Assembly (NCBI GenBank): GCA_000469685.2
Contig: LS997565.1
Span: forward strand, 388,501 to 452,500
DNA: 64,000 bases
DNA from: Haemonchus contortus
Lineage: Eukaryota; Nematoda; Chromadorea; Rhabditida; Trichostrongylidae
Direction of reading: 5' to 3'
The notes under the pieces are model-generated. The model was not told the origin of the DNA, searched no databases, and saw only the letters and a program-made list of their open reading frames with translations. Both the position numbers and the translations under genes were made by a program. Positions 25,451 through 36,004 of this stretch are shown here, piece by piece; positions within the stretch are counted from its first letter, which is position 1; each line of letters begins with the position of its first letter.

Positions 25451-25971
25451 TACAGTAGCGCTCGGAAGTCTTCGGTCAGACGATCTTACCCTTTTCGTTC
25501 ATAACTTTTTTCTTAGTGGACCAAATCGCGCGAATTTTTGATATGTTGACTAGAGCACATCTAACACTACTCGACTCGTATTTGTCTGCAAAGCAGCAAT
25601 ATCCACAGATAGAACAAGGTGTTTATTGCAGTAGCAGATTTCGCTAAAAGCAAAGTTATTGACGTCTGCAGTCATTCGCACATTATGTGCGTTTTTCTCA
25701 TCTATGGTGTTCGGCATTAGCGCTCATACACTCTAGACATGGCAGAAAGAAAGAATTTCTTGAAAAAGCATGATTCGTATTTCCAGTTGATTTTGATTTA
25801 GAGCCCTTTGAGATGTCTGGAACATGATCAGGTCGATAGTAGTAAATATTCACAATACACCCACGCAACACATATTAAAATTTCGAATGGTTACATCAAG
25901 TGAGAGAGGAGTTACGACTGAAAAGTACAACTGAGGAAGCATTTGGCCGAAGACCTTTGGGAGCTACTGTT
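25451..25971. mobile_element. Tc1/mariner-like MITE, second copy
   Basis: It begins TACAGTAGCGCTCGGAAGTC and ends GAAGACCTTTGGGAGCTACTGT. It follows the copy at 6623-7151 throughout, with scattered substitutions and small indels, including the shared block GACGTCTGCA.T.ATTCGCA. The ends are more degraded than in the first copy. It encodes no recognisable protein. Confidence 0.7.
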
Positions 25972-26039
25972 CGTCCGACATTGGGAGTAAATTAGACATG
26001 CTTCCCTAGTCAGTCTTTTTGAAATTCCATTATTGACAA

Positions 26040-28525
26040 CATCGATTAAGAGTACAACCGAATCGTCGTACCTCCCCACGACAGTGCAAAGAAAGCAGAG
26101 GGTCTACAAGTGGCAAAGGGACATCTCTCCCTGAAGGTTTTCGAGCTGATACGGCAGGGAAATCGCGCGAGCTACAGGTATCATCAACATATATCCGGAC
26201 TTGCCAAGCTATGCAGAGAAACGATAAAGGAAGATCTCAAAGAGAGAAGAGCAGTAGTTATGAACGAGACCGTCGAGACCGGAAAAAACATTCACAAAGC
26301 AAGAAGTACGAAGGGTGCAAACAAAAAGCTTCAGTTACCGCTGTTTCAGGCGTGAGGGTATACTACACTATCCTCGAGACCTTCAAGTTGTGTAGGGGTA
26401 AGCTTCTTCCTTTCTTACTTTTAAGATTATCACCGATGAGATCGTTCTGGAGCTTTTGATCTATTCGAGATGCGCCCAAACGTTGATACCGGTGTCATGG
26501 GGATAGAATACGACCTCACAAGCGAGACACTACTGCTTACGCTGGATCGTCTCTTATCAGTCGTTTCTCTGTGGAACGGCCTAAAACATAACTTCTTTAG
26601 GTGGAGGTGGCTGTTCTTTTGGAGTCACATGGCTGCTCTTGTTAAAGAACATGAACGTTGCAGAAGCAGAAGCCGGTTGCCTAGTTGTCGACCAGAGACC
26701 CTGGAAGGAGTTTGTGCACCAGAAACACTTCAGAAGTCGCGCCACCGCTATATTGCCATGATCATCCGGCAGTGACTGGCTTGGATTTGTGGTGCCTAAC
26801 CGACAACAGTCCCCCTTTGCCTCGGTCTACGTCTCTGTTTCTAAGCTCCCTTTATATTGTTGTTTAATCCCCATTTTATTTTACTTTACTGTTAAGTTTC
26901 CCTCTCTGTGTGCGTATATCTATTATATACATTATATATATATATATTTCTTCTAACTCACTATTGCCATTATGTGTTTAATCGATAATAAGGTCCACGG
27001 TATTATCATTGTAGCAATAAATAAATAACGTGAGCTCTCTGGAGTCTCGCCAATCACAAAACCAAGATACCTTCCCTCCGTCACCTTGTCGGAACAGTTA
27101 CTGCATCTCGAAGGGCAATGGAGAAGGTCATCAACAACTTCTACTCGAAATTCTTCGCACTGCCAAGACTGATATGTCGTTCCCTCAGTTGCCCCTCCGA
27201 TATTTGACATGCCATCAAACCGACGAAGAATTGTTCGGCATCCAGTTCAGATGAGATCGAATTATTCTGAAGAGTCTTCCACCAGCTGTCGTGAAAACTC
27301 TAGCTAGGCTCTTCATACGACACCTGCCGAAATGGAAAGTGGCCACGTCGTGGAGAAACAGCAAGATGTGTTGCTGTATAAAGGATAATGGCCACTATCG
27401 CCCAATCTGCTTGCTCTCTGTAATCTACAAACTTGTTGCATGCGTTACCCTCAACAGGATTGATAGTTTTAGACGAAGGACAGCCATGCGAACAAGCAGG
27501 GTTTTGGAGAGGTTTCAATACAGTCGATTACATCTACACTGTTTCGAGACTCATTGAAGTATCGCAAGAGTACATGATGCTGTTATATTCGACGTTCAAG
27601 TTGAAGAAGGTCTCTGATCCTGTCAAGACAGAAGCGGTATTCGAAGCCCTGGACAACCAGGGTGTTCCTTCTCAATTTAAAAGGATGCTTCATGAGCTCT
27701 GAAACAGCTTCTCGAGCAGGATTACATACTATAAGGAAGTCATTGCCAACTGAAAAGACGGGTTTCGTAAGGCAATACCATTTCACTCAAACTTTTCAGT
27801 GTTACCCTCAAGAATAAAATGGGTCATTTGGGATGGGAAAACTTGAGAGTCGCTACCTACATCATCTCCGCTTTGCAGATGACATCGTGCTTATAACACC
27901 GAACATCGAGCAGGCGCAGGCGGAACGAATACTGGCCGAATTTGACAACGTTTGTGGAAAGATCGGCTTAAAAATGAACTTAACGAAAAGATGTTTATGA
28001 GAAACGGATTGGTAACTGATGCTTCCTTTTGCTAAACGAAACGAATATATCTGAATGCTCCAGCCACGTGTATCCAGCTCAGGAAGTCAACATGATGAAC
28101 GACCTAGCTCCGGAACAAAGCAGAAGGAAACGCGCCGTATGGGGAGCATCTAAGAATATCGACGGAGTTGTGAAGAAGACATTCAACTCCGCGCTCACCT
28201 TTTCGATACCACTGTCCTTCCTGTTTTAACGTAAATATTGGAAACTTGGACTCTACGAACGCTTTGGAAAAGACTAAGCTGGGAGTTTCCCTATACAAGC
28301 ATGTATAAGATGGAATCCGGAGCTCCAAGTTCCGTTTTAACGAATGAAGATCAGGGATGCGTTTACGTTATAAAAATTGAAAATCAGGTGAGCTGGAAGT
28401 TGTACGATAAAGTGATGACCGTTGCAACATGATCCACTGGAGCATCCTTGCTGCTGACCGGGACGATTGGAAACCTTACTGGCGTCCGCTCGAGGAAATC
28501 GATGATCAGCGGGACGACAGGTGAT
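26040..28525 (+). pseudogene. Degenerate RTE-clade LINE (reverse transcriptase)
   Basis: Successive frames on the plus strand rebuild the order of an RTE reverse transcriptase: LAKLCRETIKEDLKERRAVV, then TVTASRRAMEKVINNFYS, then HYRPICLLSVIYKLVACVTL, DEGQPCEQAGFWRGFNTVDY, ALDNQGVPSQFKRMLHEL, a broken palm region, FADDIVLITP around 27870, MFMRNGLVTDASFLLN, and finally DRDDWKPYWRPLEEIDDQRD near the end. Many stops and frameshifts interrupt it and an unrelated insertion splits it. The 5' end and endonuclease are missing. It cannot encode an active enzyme. Confidence 0.85.
26400..27029 (+). mobile_element. Insertion inside the RTE relic with (AATA)n-like 3' end
   Basis: The RTE reading is interrupted here and resumes downstream in homologous order. 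The inserted DNA ends GTAGCAATAAATAAATAA, like the tail of a CR1-group LINE. It contains a (TA)n tract (26920-26948) and a short frame ending WKEFVHQKHFRSRATAILP, which resembles the C-terminal end of a LINE protein. The left boundary is uncertain and no target duplication was resolved. Confidence 0.4.
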
Positions 28526-29943
28526 ACTGGAGATCTTTCATCTAAACCTAACTCAGATCTAACGCAAAAAGAAACCGAATGTCTCAGTTACTTCTAAGTT
28601 ACAAAATTTGAAAAAAAAATATAGAGAAAGAATCGATAACACTGGAAAGATGAGCAGCAAAGCATCTACCAGCGTCAAATCGCTATGCACCCTATTGACT
28701 GCTGACCGATAGGTTTTATAGTCTTTCAACGTGCCAGGTACCCATTGTTAGATTTTTCTGCAGTTATATATCTATTTTCTGGCTAATTGGAAAGGAGCAC
28801 GTTACAATCACATCAAACACCTACCCCATCCTGCCAGTGGAATTGAATGAAATTCGATGAATAACTAAATAGAAAAAGCCATATTACAAATGCGAATTGA
28901 TTGGAGTAACAAAAGAAACTACCATGAAGCTTTCAGAGACCCGTGAACTACTATAGCGCCAACGTCGGCTTTACTGTGAATGGGAATTGGATGAGTCTTA
29001 GCGGAAACATTAAAATACAGGATCCAACAAGCGGAGACGAAGTAGATTTCCCAGTGCAAGTGAATTTCAAATTGAAACGCGGCATGGGAAGTATGCGAAA
29101 GCTGAGAACTCACCCTTTGCACTGGCGTCAAGTGTAAAAGAACTTGCGGCAATCGATCGCTCAAGCACGAGCTGATCAAACGGAGCGTCATGAAAACATA
29201 CGAATCAGTTACACATGCGAACTATAACTAAGCAACAAAAAAATCTTTGAAGTCATCTGGAGTTGACCAATTTCACGTGGGAGATGTGCCCAAGCATTCA
29301 GCATTCATTTTCGGAACCGTGGTGATATTCTGAATGCGTATTCGGCCTTCACATGAGAGACTACGGGATCAGCCGATGTGCACTTCAGTGCTTGTACCTT
29401 CCCAAAAAGTATGTGCCAGTTAAGCAACTCGATAAGATATAAGGCTTGATGGCTTAGGCATTTATTGCTCCACCAAAGTCTATGACGGTTCTCATGGTGT
29501 AAAGGCTACTATTATAGATTAACCACTCACAGTTTAATAGTGTCACTGTGCTTAACGAATCATTCAAATTTTTTTGAGTTTGAGTGCACTGTGTACACCG
29601 GTTGAATTTGAAATGGAAATTTGCGGGAATAGATCGCATTTGAGTATTAATGAAATCTGTGCAAGGTTACCTTTCATTCACGACATTTCAACCTTATGCT
29701 TGGCTTTTTTTGTTATCCCCTATTTGCGATGAGGAACGATTACTGCGGAAAGAAATTTCGAAGATTCCTTGACGTAAGCTCATCCTTAGTTTCACCTCAC
29801 GGATTAGTTCATTCTTAAAAGCATAATCTGCGTCTTATGACATCGATATGCAGCTACCAACATGTTGTAGTAAAAGCGTTGAAGGGAGCACGTCAAAATA
29901 AGCGTCCATGTTCGACTTCGATAAATCTTGGCATAGCTTTGCA
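28526..29943. other. No gene seen
   Basis: Short frames only. One plus-strand frame (28943-29137) and a minus-strand frame over the same bases compete, and neither has a recognised domain. Confidence 0.4.
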
Positions 29944-30040
29944 TTAATTTTATAAGATTTTAATAAAACCTGCTCCAAGATGGTAAATAAATTTATTTAC
30001 CATCTTGGCAGCAGGTTTCATTAAAATCTTATAAAATTAA
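29944..30040. repeat. 97-bp near-perfect palindrome, no loop
   Basis: Arms 29944-29991 and 29992-30040 are reverse complements apart from one substitution and one single-base gap. The centre is AAATAAATTTATTT. It may be a minimal foldback transposon or a small-RNA precursor. Confidence 0.9.
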
Positions 30041-30556
30041 CACGTCAAAATATTTCTCAAAGCGAGAGATCCGTTTTCAAGTTCCATTAGGTGAGCACTT
30101 GCAAGTTTTCGTACTCCAAAACCACACCTTCTATGTAGAATGTAGTCGCCAACGCGACTAAGAACAGTTCGTAAGGGCAAAATGTAAGCATGCCATTAAA
30201 AGTGAAGGAAATGCAGTCGAAGGATTTGCGGTGCTCTCTTTCAGGCTTGGAAGTCAAGGGCACATTTTAAAAATGAGGACACCTCGGCTGATAGCACAAG
30301 GCAAGCTGGAATAGAACGCGGCTCGAATCTAAAGAGTTTGCTTTCCCTACCTGCTTACGCAACGAGCACTGTGAATATAATTTCTTTATTATCTGAACAA
30401 AGAAGCTTACTGATTGTGCCGTTGAAAAGTGTGCTTATTAACGAATATGTATGACAGACCGTTAGCTCTTTACTGCGAAACCTTACTCAACGGTCAACTA
30501 CTCTGAGATAGAAGGCTTGCTTTATCCGGACCGGAACCGAGGTCAATATTTATATA

Positions 30557-30609
30557 TGCACGAAAACCGTCACCATCCAATATGTTTGGATGGTGACGGT
30601 TTTCGTGCA
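30557..30609. repeat. Perfect 24-bp-arm hairpin with 5-base loop
   Basis: Arms 30557-30580 and 30586-30609 are exactly complementary around the loop TATGT. The arm contains ACCGTCACCATCC. Its size and short loop resemble a small-RNA hairpin, but there is no bulge pattern typical of a microRNA. Confidence 0.9.
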
Positions 30610-30845
30610 AGTGTAGCTCCACTGCAATGTGGCCGTGCCGTAAAGTACACGTGATTTTTACCGTTCTGAACGAGGTGCACAAAGCATGAAGAGCATAGCA
30701 TTTTCGTAGAGCACACTGAGTTCTTCCTGGTTTCCTTAGCAAACCCTCATTGACATTTTGGTGGTTGTGGTTTCGCTCGACTGCATGTATGCAGTGTACT
30801 GTGCGACCTTTGCTAGCAAGCATAGGACTGAAGGGTATTTGAACG

Positions 30846-31085
30846 TGCGTCCGAGGATGCGCGCGGCAAATTGCGCGGCGAAGTTCGTAAGGATTTGAAC
30901 GACTTTGGCGCCTATCATTGGGACCCAAATTTGAAGTTGAGTGGGTAAGAAGGATCATCTGACTCTACTAAAATACTCTACTTTGAGTTTGGGCCCCGAA
31001 AGTTGGCGTCAGAGTCGTACAAATCATCAGAACTTCGCCGCGCAAGCTGCCGCGCTCATCCTCGGACGCGTGTTCGTCCCGTTCC
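30846..31085. repeat. Foldback repeat family, copy A
   Basis: The left arm contains CGAGGATGCGCGCGGCAAAT, GCGGCGAAGTTCGTA and TGGCGCCTATCATTGGG. The right arm carries the same modules inverted (GGGCCCCGAAAGTTGGCG, CAGAACTTCGCCGCGC, CATCCTCGGACG). A short AT-rich spacer separates the arms. The family recurs at 32440-32690, 32851-32960 plus 41420-41545, and 61146-61400. I see no transposase. Confidence 0.8.
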
Positions 31086-32439
31086 CCAGGACTGATGAGT
31101 GTTGGGTCGATTTTTTATGCAAGCTCTTGACTAAATTTATAACGTGTATGCAGTAATGTTCAAGTATGTAATGTAATAACTCGTATATGGGCGGGGGCAG
31201 CGCCCTTTTTTGCTCTGTCTGACCGCGCTAAAGCCCTGAGATGATTTCCAGTCTCGCAGGTATAGGTTTCATAGGTTTTCTATGTTCTAACCGTGCATTT
31301 TCACCTACGCCTCCGGGTTGGATGAGCCCATTCTTCGATTCTTATCCCATCTCAGCCTGTTGCACGAGGTAATCATCTCACCCACACCGCAGCTCCTCCT
31401 CTTCTAAAAATAGGAAAAGTAATTTCCTTTCAGCTCAAAACCACACAACTAAAATTGGCTACCTCTTCTCTCTGCACTCTGACCTTCAATTATTTAAATA
31501 GGCGCTGCTATCACCACCCTTCCCCCCCCCCCCCCTCCTATACCTGGATTTCTTACGAGCATTTGGAAGACAGAGGCCGTAGTTCCTGATCACGAATAGG
31601 ACATTGATGGATCGTAAGCACATAAACGCCATAGTCAGACAGTGGTAGTTAAGAGGCGAACGTGTCGCGAGCTAAATAGAGCACGTTAATCCGAGAAGAA
31701 CGCTGACCGCGATGGACCAGTGAACTTTAGTTTGGGTCAGTTTCTGTTGTGTTTGCTTCATGCATTTGTTTTCCGCTTCTGTTCCCGATTATTTCCAACT
31801 CTTTGTCTCTACACTCAGCAAAGGCAAGGTTCATACCGTCAAAGAGTGGAAGTGTTGTTTAAGTTTGTATTCGATTTGAAAGTCCTTTCCATATCTCGTT
31901 TGGTAAAAGCGCAGTGTGTGCATTTGTCTTGAGAACATGTTATGCTACATTTTAAAGAACGGTGCAGTTGTACTAATGTCTAAGGCGCTATAATGAATCG
32001 ATGAAGGCTTTTCTGTTAGTTGCCTACTTCAAGTGCGCGGACGTTTGAATGCAATCTGGAGAGGGCCATTAGGAAATAAGCAAATGAAGAATAAAGGTGA
32101 TATATTATATATTGTATTATATATATGTAGCGGTATGAAGTTAACCGAAACGCCTTTTTGTAAACTGCTTTTCTATCGCTTGAACGATTTGCTTCGAATT
32201 ATACATTTTGCCGTCCGATATTACGAACAAAGCACATTCCTCTTATACTCGCGCGTAGCGCCTGACACGTTATCGAAATCGATGTTGCAACTACGATTTT
32301 TCTACCCTGCTTCATTATTGTTTTGTACGCTCATTTTGTGATCCGCGCACATCAGAAGAATTCAAGGAACAAAGATGGATAAGCTCTACGCGTGAGCGGT
32401 TGCGTCGCGGCACTAGGACATTGCTGACCTGACCACTTC
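31086..32439. other. No gene seen; homopolymer tract
   Basis: A run of about 15 C lies near 31524-31540 and a short (TA)n tract near 32100-32126. The open frames are short and unrecognised. Confidence 0.45.
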
Positions 32440-32690
32440 CGCTCACACTTGGACATCGCTATTCGAGCGACTTTAGCGTCTATCATTGTGGCCTAAACTT
32501 GTTTGAGGTGAAGAAGATTATGGGGATCAGTTAATCTTCCTGATCTACTTTACTTCACATTTGGGCTGCAATTATAGACGCCGCAGTCGTCCAAATTGGC
32601 CACGAACTTCGCCGCGCAGTTTGCCGCCGCGCACGTCCTTGGACGCACGACTTGACCGTCCCCCAGTGTCCCAGGAGAAGTGACACAGAA
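32440..32690. repeat. Foldback repeat family, copy B
   Basis: The left arm holds GCGACTTTAGCGTCTATCATTGTGG and the right arm CACGAACTTCGCCGCGCAGTTTGCC with CGCACGTCCTTGGACGCACG, inverted relative to each other around an AT-rich spacer. It is more diverged than copies A and C. Confidence 0.65.
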
Positions 32691-32850
32691 ACGAAAATGC
32701 AGTCCGACACTCGGCTCTTACAGTAATCCGGCAAGTGTTAATACGCAAACTTTTACACGTCACATATACGACGCGTCGAAAAGGGGCTTTAGGCAATGAC
32801 ACGGGGGGGGGATGGGTGGTGGGGTAAGCCAGGGCGTTAGTTACGGGGGA

Positions 32851-32960
32851 CGGTGCGTCCAAGGGTGCGCGCGGCAAATTGCGGGGCGAAGTTTGTGACG
32901 ATTTGTACAACTGCGGCGCCAATTTTCGGGGCACCAACTCGAAGTAGTGTAGTTTAGTAG
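32851..32960. repeat. Foldback repeat copy C, left arm (split by the LTR element)
   Basis: It carries CCAAGGGTGCGCGCGGCAAA and GCGGGGCGAAGTTTGTG and ends at the retrotransposon junction in the family's AT-rich central spacer. Its partner arm lies at 41420-41545 on the far side of the retrotransposon. Confidence 0.8.
32957..32960. repeat. Target site duplication GTAG (left)
   Basis: GTAG directly abuts the low-coordinate LTR and recurs at 41420-41423 directly after the other LTR. A 4-bp duplication is usual for several Ty3/gypsy lineages. Boundary ambiguity of one base cannot be excluded. Confidence 0.75.
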
Positions 32961-33256
32961 AGAAAGTGCAACGTGCGCAAAAGGATAATGAGAACATTTA
33001 TAAATTGAATGTCCCAGAACGCTGGGGTGACAAGAACACGATACACGAGATAGCTGAACAGATCACTGCGGTCGAGGCCCTCCTGCGCCGTCGTCAGTCC
33101 TTGAATGCCACCAGCTTCCCCGCTCCTCGTTGTTGCCATTCCCATGCAGCTCCTCGTGGTCGTCATATCAGTGCTCGGATCTAAAAGAGAGAAATAGTTG
33201 AGAGACACTAGAAATAGTGGTTACAGTAACCTAACTAGAAATGTCTTCCCTTTACA
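32961..33256 (-). repeat. 3' LTR of the helicase retrotransposon
   Basis: On the minus strand it begins TGTAAAGGGAAGAC and ends GCACTTTCT. I found no difference from the other LTR (41124-41419) over 296 bases. The G-rich GGTCGGGGAGG directly upstream on the minus strand (33257-33267) is a plausible polypurine tract. A TATA-like ATTTATAAATG lies near its downstream end. A 72-codon open frame on the opposite strand is present in both LTRs and is treated as chance. Confidence 0.93.
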
Positions 33257-33360
33257 CCTCCCCGACCGCAAAAAAGTCCGTCCCGGACTTGAAAACGTAG
33301 TCTTACCTGGTCGATGAACGGGTGAAGAGGAATGAGCGCGTACCGTTAGTATGGACTGCT

Positions 33361-35247
33361 TCAGTGGAGATCCTGGAGGGTTCCATAGATTGAGAATAGA
33401 TCGTTCAGGCGGGTGGAGGGGATGACGGCATTTAGCCGATCAGCCCACTTGACCAGCCTTCCCCAGTTGGGCAGGGTTCGAAGGGTAGGTACGTGGCCGA
33501 GGATGAATTGGCCGCTTCTGCAGCGTGTAATTGCTACGTTCAGGCGAAGAGGATCATCGATGAAGGTGGCGGTTTCGGGTTTTAAGCCAGTGCGCGTCGT
33601 TAAGAGGATGACCACCTCGGTTTCTCGTCCCTGAATAGAATCTACTGTGGCGATTTCGATGTTCCGCTCCGATGCGAAGACAGCTAGTAGTTGAAATTGT
33701 CCGCGATAAAAGGTGATTACGCACAGCTGACTGGGTTGGAGACCATGTTGTAGTAAGTGATCCATTAGCGAGACGCAAATTTCCGCTTCCTCATCGTTAA
33801 GATGGGAACGTGTAGGAGCCTCTACGGAATTTCCTTCGACGTTGATCAAAGCAAATGGAACGTGCGGATTTGGGAACTTGACACGGTCTAGGAGCAGGCG
33901 TCGTTCCCTTGCTGTCACTCCGTTGAGCAATGAGCCACCGTAGGAGAGAAGATTTGGGAGCTCGTTAAGAGCTGGGTGGGCTCTAAAAGTAGTCACTAAA
34001 GCCGCCTTGGGGACCCCTGGTGCCCGTTCAAGTACGGACATAATGCTTTGACCGCCAAATAACGCTGGGTTGGCATCGCTGGGGCATTTGACGTGAGGAC
34101 GCATCTGGTTTATGTCTCCGATGTAGAGCTGGCGAGCGTCGGGAAACATGGTGATGAGGCATGCCAACATGGGCTCTGGTACTTGCGATGCCTCGTCGAC
34201 GATAATGATTTTGCGGTCAGTGATATGGTTTTTGAAAATTCCTTCCTTGGCCGTAGTATTTAGAAGTGATGCCGTTGTCAAGAGGAGCACTTCTGGGGGT
34301 CGTACTTTGAACATTGTTCGCACCACTTTCTTGACACATTGCGACACATCTTTCTCAGCCAGTATGTATTCCTCGATTTCCTTCTCTGTCATGTTCATCG
34401 TGCGTTCTGGGTCTCTAGCGTACCGTTCGTAGAGCAGCCGTCCTTTGCGAAATCGCGTGCAATAGTCACGTTCTTGAGATTGGAGTTTTTCGGCGAAATC
34501 TTCACTCAGTGATTTCAGAATCTCGTGAATATCGACGGGTGTGGGTGGGGTTTCGTCCAGGAACGCCGATTCCGATATGTATCGCAAGAGTCGGATGTGC
34601 TGAAATTCTTCGAGGGCGAGCATTGTGTTCGTGAAGTGAGCCACGGCGTTGTTGGTTGTCGCCGTGACTATTATTGGTCCTCTTTTCTGCTGAGCTAGGA
34701 GTCCTGCGATAATAGCACCTAATATAGTTTTACCGGTGCCGAAAGCGGCCTGTATTTCCGCGATTGGGTGATTCGCCATTCCAAGTTCCAGTGAGCTTCG
34801 CTGGTCCGGTGTCAATGAGATACGCTGTTGTTTGAGCCGGAAGCTATCCGGGAGTGAAACTGAAGAGGTGGGCTTATCCGTTTTCTGGGGTGGATTGGGT
34901 AAAGAAGCCGGTGAATTACGATAGACGAGGTCTAGGATCTGATGTCCGATGGTGTTGGGCTCGACCTGGGTGACAATGTGGAGCATCCTGGACATGGCTT
35001 CGTTGGCTGGGCTTGCTGATTTCGTGGGTTTAGCGAGACGTACATAGCCGTCGATTAGTTGCAGCCCATTGATCAACCGTCCCTGCCTCTCTATAATTTT
35101 AGTTAAACTTTCGTGGTTCCATGTGAAGCCGGCAATTCGTACCGAGAGCTGCTTACTGTCTGCGTTGAAAACAGCAGAGTCCACGTGCATTTTCACCGTT
35201 TGGTCCGCTCCCGTGACCAGAAGTCGAGTAGACGTCCCTTGCCCCAT
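33361..35247 (-). CDS. Superfamily 1 (UPF1-like) RNA/DNA helicase in the env position
   Basis: The 628-residue frame carries a full set of SF1B motifs: Q-motif region TPDQRSSL (~146), Walker A AFGTGKT (~168-174), Walker B VDEASQ (~350-355), motif III GDINQMRP (~377-384), a segment TTFRAHPAL...YGGSLLNGV (~419-444) typical of UPF1/ZNFX1/MOV10-type enzymes, motif V VDSIQGRETE (~535-544) and motif VI LNVAITRCR (~569-577). Nothing essential is missing. It has no Rep domain, so it is not a Helitron helicase. It lies between integrase and the 3' LTR and ends about 100 bases from that LTR. It could aid the element by unwinding or remodelling RNA, or by countering small-RNA silencing; these roles are inference. 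Start: the Met at 35247 overlaps the previous frame, so the true N-terminus may come from that frame. Confidence 0.9.
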   Translation of the reverse strand: MGQGTSTRLLVTGADQTVKMHVDSAVFNADSKQLSVRIAGFTWNHESLTKIIERQGRLINGLQLIDGYVRLAKPTKSASPANEAMSRMLHIVTQVEPNTIGHQILDLVYRNSPASLPNPPQKTDKPTSSVSLPDSFRLKQQRISLTPDQRSSLELGMANHPIAEIQAAFGTGKTILGAIIAGLLAQQKRGPIIVTATTNNAVAHFTNTMLALEEFQHIRLLRYISESAFLDETPPTPVDIHEILKSLSEDFAEKLQSQERDYCTRFRKGRLLYERYARDPERTMNMTEKEIEEYILAEKDVSQCVKKVVRTMFKVRPPEVLLLTTASLLNTTAKEGIFKNHITDRKIIIVDEASQVPEPMLACLITMFPDARQLYIGDINQMRPHVKCPSDANPALFGGQSIMSVLERAPGVPKAALVTTFRAHPALNELPNLLSYGGSLLNGVTARERRLLLDRVKFPNPHVPFALINVEGNSVEAPTRSHLNDEEAEICVSLMDHLLQHGLQPSQLCVITFYRGQFQLLAVFASERNIEIATVDSIQGRETEVVILLTTRTGLKPETATFIDDPLRLNVAITRCRSGQFILGHVPTLRTLPNWGRLVKWADRLNAVIPSTRLNDLFSIYGTLQDLH

Positions 35248-35996
35248 CCAGCTTCATGCGCCATGTCCTGGAGTGTAAAGTCGAGACGTATTGGGCGCAT
35301 CATCCCTTGCGGCTTAGTGAAGCTGACCCAATGGACGGATCTATCGTCGAACATTGTTGCTATGGCGGCTAAGGTCGAGCATGAGACATTGAAAAGCTGT
35401 CCCATCTTGCGCTTGGCTCTAGCTGTGTCGATGGTGTAGCTGTCAAAGTTGTTGGCGCGGTCCGTTAACCATTCCTTGTCCGTCGGACGGAGGTTCATTA
35501 CGCGGAGGGGTAATACTCCTTCGCTCGCGTTGAGGGGTAAGAACTGACGAACCAATTCGCAAAGCTCGTCTCGCGCTTGTTGTGAGACCGGTGGTTCAGA
35601 AAATCGCATCGCATATGACGTGTTGACTCTGGTTTCAGCGAGAACAAGTGAGTATTTGTAGACCTTCTCGAGATCAGTGTCACACAGGGAGAGAGTGACC
35701 ACTGCTGCCTCTGGGGCGCCTTCGAATACGGCGAGAAACTTTGTGACGCGACCTGCTCGGACTACGAGATGGACGACCATGCCGAGGGTGGTTTTGTGAC
35801 GGACGTGGTGAGTCACGAATGCGAATCGGTCCGCACGGAAGAAATATACCGAAGACGATTCCATCGCTGTAGCTCGGGGGATGCGAGACCTTTCCAGGAT
35901 TGATGTTGGATTCTGAAGTGCGGCCCGAGTGGGGGTGACAGAATAGATCCAAACTAAGTCTTGAACCGATATCAGCGACCTATCGAAGCCTCGCAT
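35193..35996 (-). CDS. 267-residue protein of the helicase block (unknown domain)
   Basis: I do not recognise a named domain. The sequence looks globular, with beta-rich segments (VYFFRADRFAFVTHHVRH, LGMVVHLVVRAGRVTKFLAV) and a charged helical part (QARDELCELVRQFLPL). Its last 55 bases overlap the helicase frame in a -1 relation, and the segment just before, HWVSFTKPQGMMRPIRLDF, may be the N-terminal beta-barrel-like region that UPF1-type helicases carry before the RecA core. I infer that it and the helicase are parts of one protein separated by a frameshift, or are translationally coupled. Confidence 0.6.
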   Translation of the reverse strand: MRGFDRSLISVQDLVWIYSVTPTRAALQNPTSILERSRIPRATAMESSSVYFFRADRFAFVTHHVRHKTTLGMVVHLVVRAGRVTKFLAVFEGAPEAAVVTLSLCDTDLEKVYKYSLVLAETRVNTSYAMRFSEPPVSQQARDELCELVRQFLPLNASEGVLPLRVMNLRPTDKEWLTDRANNFDSYTIDTARAKRKMGQLFNVSCSTLAAIATMFDDRSVHWVSFTKPQGMMRPIRLDFTLQDMAHEAGWGKGRLLDFWSRERTKR

Positions 35997-36004
35997 GTTC
36001 GTAG

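Noticed and set aside
30494..30958. 154-codon minus-strand frame
   Set aside because: It spans the 24-bp hairpin and foldback arm A and consists of repeat-derived sequence.
32572..32997. 141-codon minus-strand frame
   Set aside because: It runs across foldback copies B and C and into the LTR; composition reflects the GC-rich arms.
32966..33184. 72-codon open frame present in both LTRs
   Set aside because: Antisense to the element, in the LTR only, without domain. Identity of the two copies follows from LTR identity.
33361..35247. Helicase interpreted as a Helitron RepHel
   Set aside because: No Rep HUH motif, Pif1-type signatures, 5' TC or 3' CTRR hairpin. The DEASQ, GDINQ and VDSIQGRE motifs are UPF1-like and the frame sits inside an LTR-bounded element.
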